64,000 bases of DNA from contig NZ_CP113783.1 in assembly GCF_029542205.1 (NCBI RefSeq), forward strand, positions 2,099,001-2,163,000. Direction: 5' to 3'. This document shows positions 57,744 to 64,000 of this stretch, piece after piece; the first letter of the stretch is position 1; the number at the start of each line of letters is the position of its first letter. Below the pieces are notes generated by a model, which did not search any database, had not been told where the DNA came from, and was given only the letters and a program-made list of their open reading frames with translations. The position numbers and the translations under genes are program-made. The stretch comes from Pseudoxanthomonas sp. SE1 (GTDB lineage: Bacteria; Pseudomonadota; Gammaproteobacteria; Xanthomonadales; Xanthomonadaceae).

Positions 57744-59084
57744 CTATTCGAAATACCCCTCTTCGAGTAGCCGCGCCAGCGTCGGGAGATAGGGGCCGTA
57801 CTCGACCACGCGCGTGATCTTCTTCTTGCGCGTTGCCGCCGTGGTCATCCGCTGGAACACGAAGTCCGTGGTCATTGGGTCGTCGTCATCGACCAACACG
57901 GTTTCGATAACCGAGCCATCCTTGCGCGCCTTCTTGTCGTAGAGCATGCGCGCCCGAAGCACCTCGAAGCTGTAACCCCTGCCCATGCGGTTCATGTCTT
58001 TGGCCACTCGGTTGACTGACTCAGTATAGGCATTGGTAATCGGCTGCTCGAAGTAGGCGAAGATTTCGTCGTGCCAGTTGTGCACGGCGGTGGTCAGGTC
58101 CTTGAACGTGGCCGCCAATTCGGTCGGAATATTGGCCTGCCACTTCGCGCAGGCGGCTTCTGCTGCTGGGCGGGTCTTCTGATCCCAGATCGACAGAAAT
58201 CCTTCCTTGAGCGCGTGGGCTTCGCTTAGGAGCGGGAACTGTTGGAACCATTCCCGCATCCGGTCCATATCTCTCCCTGTCAGGTCGTGCTGCCGCTTGA
58301 GCAGCAGGAACCGCTCGTCCTTGAGTTTGAGGCGCTGCCGGGTGGACAAATCCTTGCGAATGCGCTTGCGCAGCTTCTCCAGCGCGTCGTTCGCCATGCG
58401 CTGGATATGGAATCGATCGACCACGATCCGGGCCTGTGGCAGCGTGGCGCGCACCACCTGCCGATATACGTGGTACATGTCCATCGCCACCCACTCGACC
58501 GAGTCCTTGTCCCGCAGGTCGCGGAAATAGGGCATCAACTCGGCTTTGGCCCGGCTGGGGCGGATATCGAACACGGTCTTGCGCTCGACGTTGGTGATCA
58601 TGGCCCGGTACTGGCCGATGATCTTGAGCTCGTCGATACCCAGCACCCGCGGCGTCCGGAACTGGGTCTTGGCCTCGACCTCCTCGATGAAATCGTCGAA
58701 GACGTGGCGGACCGTCTTTTCGTCCACGGCTACTTCCCGGGCAAGGGCCGCAAAGGTCTTGGAGAAGGACTGGTCGCGGATATAACGCACCAGACGCGCC
58801 GTGGCTTGGCGTTTTCCATCAAGGTCCGCCACAGGCTCAAACAAGGTCTTGGTGCAGCTTGTACAGCGATAGCGACGGCGCTGGATGAAGATCACGACGG
58901 GTTTGCCGTGCGTCGGTGTGTCCTGAAACGACTGTTCCTGTGAGCCGTGACCATGCAGGCGTCCGGTCTTGCACAGCGGGCAGGTCACCCACTGATTGAC
59001 GCCTTCGGCCTTGACGACGTAACTGTCCTCGCTGGTCAGGATTTCAAGCGTCTTCAGGCTTCGCAGCTGGAGAAAGTCCGTCAC
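57744..59084 (-). CDS. ISL3-family transposase
   Basis: A 446-residue transposase. N-terminal zinc-finger-like Cys (CPLCKTGRLHGHG and YRCTSC), an HTH region, then the ISL3 DDE core: GIDELKIIGQYRAMITN, VVDRFHIQRMANDAL and NAYTESVNRVAKDMNRMGRGY. Intact. It runs toward merA and lies inside the same pair of inverted repeats, so it can probably mobilise the mer operon. Confidence 0.92.
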   Translation of the reverse strand: MTDFLQLRSLKTLEILTSEDSYVVKAEGVNQWVTCPLCKTGRLHGHGSQEQSFQDTPTHGKPVVIFIQRRRYRCTSCTKTLFEPVADLDGKRQATARLVRYIRDQSFSKTFAALAREVAVDEKTVRHVFDDFIEEVEAKTQFRTPRVLGIDELKIIGQYRAMITNVERKTVFDIRPSRAKAELMPYFRDLRDKDSVEWVAMDMYHVYRQVVRATLPQARIVVDRFHIQRMANDALEKLRKRIRKDLSTRQRLKLKDERFLLLKRQHDLTGRDMDRMREWFQQFPLLSEAHALKEGFLSIWDQKTRPAAEAACAKWQANIPTELAATFKDLTTAVHNWHDEIFAYFEQPITNAYTESVNRVAKDMNRMGRGYSFEVLRARMLYDKKARKDGSVIETVLVDDDDPMTTDFVFQRMTTAATRKKKITRVVEYGPYLPTLARLLEEGYFE

Positions 59085-59352
59085 TCAGCACCTTGGGCGA
59101 ACCCACACTGAAATCCGACTTTTACTCTAGCACATCCGCTCAGCCGTCCAACACCAAAATCCATTCTTTGAAAGTGATAGCTACAAAGACCCAAGGAGCC
59201 AGAACCCACACCAGATTCCGGATACCCAATTTTTACAGCGCGAGGCGACTAGTCAGGACCAATGGTGTTAGATCCGGAGCCAGGCAGGCCGCGGAGGCCA
59301 TTCGGATACCGCTATTTGTGCAGCTTGCCTTACGCTGGAACCTTGCTGCGGC

Positions 59353-59366
59353 TTGATCTTGATCAA
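59353..59366 (+). promoter_or_regulatory. FNR/ANR box upstream of the cus operon
   Basis: TTGATCTTGATCAA is a perfect match to the FNR/ANR consensus TTGAT-n4-ATCAA. A possible -10 (TAGACT, 59389-59394) would place the box centre about 41.5 bp before transcription start, the class II activation position. The rest of the region 59236-59475 shows no gene. Confidence 0.65.
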
Positions 59367-59475
59367 TGCCAGTCGGCCCCAAGAGGGCTAGACTGGCCAT
59401 CATGAGAGCTGGCACGTCCCCTACCCTGATCCGCCCAGCGTCCGCAGGCGCTGCTTCGGGCGTGCGTGAGCTGTC

Positions 59476-59871
59476 ATGGTGAAGCTGCTCAGGCGATGGC
59501 GGCGTTCCCGCCCTCGTGCCCGACTGGCATGGCTGGGACTGTGGGCGCTGCTGTTGCAGCAGCTGGCGCTGGTGGCCTACGCCTGTCCGCTGGAATCGGT
59601 GGAAGCTGGACAAGCGACCCTGATGGTCGGTTGCGAAGAGATGCCCGCGCCGGATCCCGATGCTCCGGCGTTGTGCGACCAGCATTGCCTGCGCGATCAC
59701 ATCACCACGGCCGATGCGAAGGCCCCTCAAGTGCCTTACCAGCCGGCGCTGGTCGCCTTCGCGCTGGCGCAGGCTCTGTTGCCACCGGTACACGCGCAGT
59801 TCTATCGGGATGTTCCGGTGTGCGTGTCCGATCCGCCTCCCCTGCAGCGCTTCTGTAGCCTGCTGATTTAA
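59476..59871 (+). CDS. small Cys-containing protein preceding cusC
   Basis: A 131-residue protein. A basic N-terminus and hydrophobic segment (LAWLGLWALLLQQLALVAYA) act as signal or anchor, followed by a Cys/Met/Asp-rich part (CPLESVE, VGCEEMPAPDPD, LCDQHCLRDH). It occupies the same place as the CzcI-like protein in front of czcC, so each RND operon starts with its own small exported protein. It is likely periplasmic and metal-binding; no named family is recognised. Confidence 0.6.
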   Translation: MVKLLRRWRRSRPRARLAWLGLWALLLQQLALVAYACPLESVEAGQATLMVGCEEMPAPDPDAPALCDQHCLRDHITTADAKAPQVPYQPALVAFALAQALLPPVHAQFYRDVPVCVSDPPPLQRFCSLLI

Positions 59872-59945
59872 GCCCCCTCCTGGATTGACCCGTGCTCGTG
59901 CTGCATGCATTGCAGCGCGCTCGTTGTCGTTTGTCCGGAGGTCTT

Positions 59946-61250
59946 ATGGAGATGTCTTTCTTCTTGCATGCAAGGCGCAGGATGGCGTGTGGATTCGTGT
60001 TTGCCCTGGCGCTCAGTGGTCCTGTGGTGGCAGCACCGCCCGCTATCCCGATCAGCTACACAGAAGCCCTACAACGGGCGCTTGCCAACGCCCCTACCCT
60101 GCAGGTGCGCCGATCCCAGATCGATGCCAGTACTGAAGAAGCCGCGCGTGCTGGCGCGCTGCCCGACCCACGTTTGATCGTGGGGCTGGCGAACTGGCCC
60201 GTCAGCGGACCCGATGCCTTCAGCCTGCGCGCCGATGAGATGACCACCCAGCAGGTCGGTCTGATGCAGGAGTTTCCTGCGCGTGCGAAACGACGTGCCG
60301 AGCAAGCGCTGGCTCAAGCGACGCTGGCGCAAGCGCGCTCACTGTCGTTGGCCGAACAACAGATGGTGGCCCAAGCAGCTGCGCAGGCCTGGATCGAGCT
60401 GTGGAGTACCCAGCAGGCCGTAGATGCGTTGGAGGGTTTGCGCGAGCCGGCGCGCATCGCCGAGCGTGCGGCGCGTGCGCGCTTGGCAGGCGGCACGGCA
60501 GGGGCCAGCGACGTGCTTGCCGCCCAGGCCGCGCTACTGCAGTTGGACGATCGCCTCGAACAGATACATGCGGAGCACGCCGCGGCACAGGCCGGTCTGG
60601 CGCGATGGTTGGGTATCTCACCTGAAACGGTACTGGCCAGCGGTCCGGCCCCGGATTTTTCGCAGTTGCCATTGGAGCCCACCCAACTGCTGGCCAAGCT
60701 GGACCAACACGCGCCGCTACTGGCCTGGGAGGCACGCCAGGACGTTGCCCAGGCCCAGGTGGATGCGGCGGTGGCCCAGACCCGTCCGGATTGGAGTGTA
60801 GAACTCACCTACGGACGTCGCGAGCGCGCACCCGACGGCATGGCGCGCAGCGACATGCTCATGGTGGAAGTGGGCGTGGGCCTGCCGCTGTTCCAGAAGA
60901 ACCGCCAAGCACGAGGCATCGCGGCACGACGGGCCGAGCTGGAGGCGGTGTCCGCAGAGCGCGATGAGGCCCGGCGCATCCAAGCCGAGTCGGTACACCG
61001 CGCGATGGCGCGATGGCGCGGATTAACCGGCCAGTTAGAGCGTCAGAACACGCAGAGCCTGCCTTTGGCGCGCGATCGCGCACGCACGGCGTTGGCTGCC
61101 TACGGCGCCGGTGCCGACCTGCAGCCGTGGCTGGAAGCGCGGCGCGATGAGATCGAACTGCAACTGGAGAACGCCCGCCTGCTGGGCGAACAGGGCCGTG
61201 CCTGGGCGGCACTGGCCTATCTGCTGCCCCATGAGGAGAACACGCCATGA
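59946..61250 (+). CDS. cusC: CusC-type outer-membrane efflux protein
   Basis: A 434-residue TolC-family protein. I start at 59946 (MEMSFFLHARRRMACG), which has GGAGG upstream. Signal peptide cleavage is near VVAAPP. TolC repeats begin ISYTEALQRALANAPTLQ and PTQLLAKLDQHAPLLAW. It forms the outer-membrane exit of the Cu/Ag pump with the two genes that follow; its stop overlaps the cusB start by 4 nt. Confidence 0.87.
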   Translation: MEMSFFLHARRRMACGFVFALALSGPVVAAPPAIPISYTEALQRALANAPTLQVRRSQIDASTEEAARAGALPDPRLIVGLANWPVSGPDAFSLRADEMTTQQVGLMQEFPARAKRRAEQALAQATLAQARSLSLAEQQMVAQAAAQAWIELWSTQQAVDALEGLREPARIAERAARARLAGGTAGASDVLAAQAALLQLDDRLEQIHAEHAAAQAGLARWLGISPETVLASGPAPDFSQLPLEPTQLLAKLDQHAPLLAWEARQDVAQAQVDAAVAQTRPDWSVELTYGRRERAPDGMARSDMLMVEVGVGLPLFQKNRQARGIAARRAELEAVSAERDEARRIQAESVHRAMARWRGLTGQLERQNTQSLPLARDRARTALAAYGAGADLQPWLEARRDEIELQLENARLLGEQGRAWAALAYLLPHEENTP

Positions 61251-62761
61251 GCCCGACCAAAACGCGTCTCACACAGCTCGCCGTGGCCCTCGGGTTGCTC
61301 GCGCTCGGCTTTGCCGGCGGCTATGCCTGGATGACTCGAACCTCTGATACCACCCCACCCATCGGCAAGAGCGGCGCAGATCAAGCACGCAAGGTGCTGT
61401 ACTGGTACGACCCCATGGCGCCGGAGCAGCGATTCGACAAGCCGGGCAAATCTCCGTTCATGGATATGGAGTTGCTGCCCAAATACGCAGATGAGGCCAT
61501 GGGGGGCGGAACGCAGATCGATCCGCGCCTGCAGCAGAACGTGGGCATACGCACTCAAGAAGTGGCGGTAGAGTCACTAGGAAGTGCCGTACGCGTGCCG
61601 GGCACGCTGACGTGGGATCTGACCCAGGAAACCGTGGTCAGTGCGCGCATGGAAGGCTTGATCACCCACGTGCAGGTAAAGGCGCCGTTTACCGAGGTTC
61701 GTCGTGGTCAAGCGCTGGCCACAGTGCAGGCCCCGGCATGGAACGCCGCCATCGCCGAAGCCCATGCGCTGAGCCAAGCTCAGTCCGCGAGCGCGCGTGA
61801 GCTACAGGGCGCCGCGCAACAACGTTTGCGTTCGTTGGGCGTTCCTTCTGGCGCCTCGGTCAGAAGTGGCGTCGTGCTTGGCGCAGACCACAATGGTGTC
61901 GTGACCGAGATCCTTGCACGCGAGGGGCAGACGGTGATGCCCGGTACGCCACTTTTCAAGATCAATGGGCTGGACACGCTGTGGCTGGAGGCCTCGGTGC
62001 CCCAGGCGGCGCTGGGCACCTTGCGACCGGGGACCTCAGTGCAGGCCACGGTCAGTGCATGGCCGGCAGAGCGCTTTGCCGGACAGATCCAGGCGTTGCT
62101 TCCCCAGGTCGACATGGCCAGTCGCACGCAGCGGGCGCGAATTGTGCTGCGCAACCCGCAGCGTCGGCTGGTGCCGGGCATGTTCGCCGAGGTGCTGGTG
62201 CAGCCCGATGCCGAGCAGCCCCTGCCGGTCGTCCCCACGGAGGCGCTGATTGCCACCGGGCGGGACAGCCGGGTCATCGTGCAGGATCCGGACGGGAGCT
62301 TCCGGCCAGTACGGGTGAGTGCTGGACGTAGCGTGCAAGGGCGCACGCAGATCGTGGCCGGCTTGGTCGGTGGTGAACGCGTGGTGGTCTCCGGTCAGTT
62401 CCTGCTCGACTCTGAAGCCAGTCTCTCCGGTGCGTTGGAGCGCCTGGGCGCTACGCAGCCAACCGGCCCTACCAGCGCATCAGGTGTAAACGAGCGCCAT
62501 GACGCCGGGCACGAGGCACGCACGGTTGTGCCGTCACCGTCCAGACAGCCTGCGCCTGTCGCGCCAGAGACCTCCCCCTCCACGCCGCCGCGCTGCCCGG
62601 TGCAGTACTGGTATGACCCGATGGTGCCGGAGAAGCATTTCGACAAGCCGGGCAAGTCACCGTTCATGGATATGCAACTGGTACCCAAGTTCGGCCCCGC
62701 CGCAGCCGCTGATTGCCAGGCAAGCGAGGTCATGTCCGAAGCGATGGAGGGCACGCCATGA
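61247..62761 (+). CDS. cusB: CusB-type RND adaptor with two heavy-metal-binding domains
   Basis: A 504-residue membrane-fusion protein with an N-terminal signal anchor. A heavy-metal-binding domain ([10 protein letters not shown]...[12 protein letters not shown], about residues 47-85) precedes the lipoyl and barrel domains ([36 protein letters not shown]). A second copy of the same metal domain ([10 protein letters not shown]...[12 protein letters not shown], about 454-490) is at the C-terminus, which is unusual. Tyr, Met and Asp residues would bind Cu/Ag and pass it to CusA. Overlaps cusC and cusA by 4 nt each. Confidence 0.88.
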   Translation: MSPTKTRLTQLAVALGLLALGFAGGYAWMTRTSDTTPPIGKSGADQARKVLYWYDPMAPEQRFDKPGKSPFMDMELLPKYADEAMGGGTQIDPRLQQNVGIRTQEVAVESLGSAVRVPGTLTWDLTQETVVSARMEGLITHVQVKAPFTEVRRGQALATVQAPAWNAAIAEAHALSQAQSASARELQGAAQQRLRSLGVPSGASVRSGVVLGADHNGVVTEILAREGQTVMPGTPLFKINGLDTLWLEASVPQAALGTLRPGTSVQATVSAWPAERFAGQIQALLPQVDMASRTQRARIVLRNPQRRLVPGMFAEVLVQPDAEQPLPVVPTEALIATGRDSRVIVQDPDGSFRPVRVSAGRSVQGRTQIVAGLVGGERVVVSGQFLLDSEASLSGALERLGATQPTGPTSASGVNERHDAGHEARTVVPSPSRQPAPVAPETSPSTPPRCPVQYWYDPMVPEKHFDKPGKSPFMDMQLVPKFGPAAAADCQASEVMSEAMEGTP

Positions 62762-64000
62762 TCGCGCGTCTGATCCATGCTTGCATCGCCAATCGTGTGC
62801 TGGTGCTGGTTGCCGCTGCGCTGCTGGCGGTGGTCGGCATCTGGTCGGTAAAGAACACGCCGCTGGATGCGCTGCCGGACCTGTCGGATACCCAAGTCAT
62901 CATCCGCACGCAATGGGCGGGGCAAACCCCGCGCATCATCGAAGACCAGGTCACCTACCCGCTGGCCACCACAATGTTGTCCGTGCCCGGTGTGAAGGCG
63001 GTACGCGGCTTTTCCTTCTTCGGTGATTCCTTCGTCTACATCCTGTTTGACGATGCCACTGATCTGTACTGGGCTCGCTCTCGGGTATTGGAGTACTTGA
63101 GCCAGGTGCGCGATCGACTTCCGCCTAACGTGAATCCAGCGCTGGGTCCTGATGCGACCGGACTGGGCTGGATCTACCAGTACGCCCTGGTGGATAGGAC
63201 CGGTCAACGCGATGTGGGGCAACTGCGTGCGTTGCAGGACTGGTTTCTTCGCTATGAGCTCAAGACTGTGCCGGACGTGGCTGAAGTAGCCAGTGTGGGC
63301 GGTGCGGTGCGCGCCTGGCAGATCCAGCCCGATCCGCAGGCGTTGGCGGCCCGTGGACTGACGGTGGCCGAGCTCATCGAGGCGGTGGATGCGGCCAACG
63401 GCGCTACCGGTGGCTCGGTGATCGAACAAGGCGAAGCCGAACTGATGGTGCGCAGCGAAGGCTACCTGCGCACACAGGAGGCGTTCGAACAGGTGCCGGT
63501 GACCGGCAACGATGGCATCCCCGTCTTGCTTGGCGAGGTGGCCACGATCAGTCGCGGCCCGACCTTCCGTCGTGGTATCGCAGAGTTGGATGGTCAAGGT
63601 GAGGTGGCCGGCGGCGTGATCGTCCTGCGCACCGGTAAGGATGCCTTGGGGGCCATCCGGAACGTCAAAGCGCGACTACAGGCGTTGCAATCCAGCTTGC
63701 CCGAGGGCGTGGAAGTGGTCCCGGTATACGACCGCTCCGAGCTGATCCAGGATGCAGTGCGCAACCTCACCCATAAGCTTGGCGAGGAGTTCCTGGTCGT
63801 AGCGATGGTATGCCTGCTGTTCCTGTGGCATTTACGCTCGGCGCTGGTGGCCGTCATCACCCTGCCCTTGGGCATCCTGGCGGCCTTCATCGTGATGCAC
63901 GCCCAGGGGATATCCGCCAACTTGCTATCGCTAGGTGGCATCGCCATCGCCATTGGTGCGATGGTCGATGCAGCGGTGGTGATGATCGAAAATGCACACA
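62758..64000 (+). CDS. cusA: CusA-type Cu/Ag RND efflux pump (5' part)
   Basis: The first 414 residues of an RND pump of about 1040; the frame is open at the right edge. N-terminal helix, then [19 protein letters not shown] and [15 protein letters not shown] typical of CusA. The helix-IV motif [16 protein letters not shown] (about residues 396-411) is the HME4 (Cu/Ag) type. Coupled to cusB (ATGA). It would expel periplasmic Cu(I)/Ag(I) together with CusB and CusC. Confidence 0.9.
   Translation, partial: MIARLIHACIANRVLVLVAAALLAVVGIWSVKNTPLDALPDLSDTQVIIRTQWAGQTPRIIEDQVTYPLATTMLSVPGVKAVRGFSFFGDSFVYILFDDATDLYWARSRVLEYLSQVRDRLPPNVNPALGPDATGLGWIYQYALVDRTGQRDVGQLRALQDWFLRYELKTVPDVAEVASVGGAVRAWQIQPDPQALAARGLTVAELIEAVDAANGATGGSVIEQGEAELMVRSEGYLRTQEAFEQVPVTGNDGIPVLLGEVATISRGPTFRRGIAELDGQGEVAGGVIVLRTGKDALGAIRNVKARLQALQSSLPEGVEVVPVYDRSELIQDAVRNLTHKLGEEFLVVAMVCLLFLWHLRSALVAVITLPLGILAAFIVMHAQGISANLLSLGGIAIAIGAMVDAAVVMIENAH

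Noticed and set aside
59102..59117. CCCACACTGAAATCCG considered as the right end of the mer transposon
   Set aside because: It matches the left terminus over only 15 of 16 inner bases and lacks the GGGTATC end. The copy at 59205-59227 matches 20 of 23 bases including the outer end and is flanked by the AATTTTT duplication. The inner copy is probably a subterminal binding site.
59402..59482. 26-codon leader frame overlapping the gene before cusC
   Set aside because: It overlaps the next start, but there is no ribosome binding site and no attenuator structure.

Overview
The window is GC-rich, densely packed bacterial DNA. Its Xanthomonas/Stenotrophomonas-type filamentous prophage, BPSL0761- and SseB-family genes and codon usage suggest a gammaproteobacterium of the Xanthomonadaceae (Stenotrophomonas or Lysobacter type). 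This placement is inferred, not proven. The content is almost entirely accessory: a prophage followed by a long composite metal-resistance island assembled from mobile pieces.

Layout. 1-1416: the tail of an unknown gene and an AT-richer SEC-C zinc-motif protein. 1436-6760: a filamentous (inovirus-type) prophage on the minus strand (Rep, ssDNA-binding protein, small coat proteins, TspB/pIII-like adsorption protein, pVI-like protein, Zot), with hairpins upstream of Rep. 7005-8217: small accessory genes (antitoxin-like, SseB, BPSL0761). 8336-8363: a dif-like XerC/XerD site, directly followed by a 5'-truncated DsbA-family gene. 9034-19131: Zn/Co/Cd block (P1B-4 ATPase, two His-rich exported proteins, czcCBA, CDF pump). 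19124-25037: lipid A remodelling cassette (phosphoethanolamine transferase, DgkA, ArnT-like transferase, GT2, LAB_N protein) continuous with the CDF gene. 25034-26180: a second CDF transporter and its divergent MerR-type regulator. 26218-28680: an IS3 element interrupted by an IS30 element.

29267-54605: copper block. It holds copRS, a DUF2933/methyltransferase/CopB-type ATPase operon that runs on into a nucleotide-metabolism group (PRPP synthetase, beta-CASP nuclease, thymidine/AMP phosphorylase, DUF3141), a UbiB kinase, copAB, a Cu+ ATPase with cueR, copZ, and a five-gene operon that looks like a transmembrane electron conduit (Met-rich protein, FNR-ferredoxin fusion, cytochrome b, seven-haem cytochrome c, DUF1622). 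54607-59227: a complete ISL3-family transposon carrying merRTPA, with inverted repeats and a near-perfect 8-bp target duplication. 59476-64000: a cus-type Cu/Ag RND operon under a perfect FNR/ANR box; cusA runs off the end.

The parts appear to form layered defence. P-type ATPases and CDF pumps export metal to the periplasm, RND pumps move it out of the cell, CopA/CopB and Met/His-rich proteins bind or oxidise Cu(I), the mer genes reduce Hg(II), and lipid A modification may lower metal and polycation binding at the surface. Regulatory sites can be read directly: two divergent CueR promoters, a MerR operator, a ZntR/CadR-like operator, an FNR box, and five copies of a composite motif next to copper genes that is the best candidate CopR box. 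The most novel-looking parts are the electron-transfer operon, the ISL3 mercury transposon, the shared CopR-type motif and the nucleotide operon downstream of the copper ATPase.
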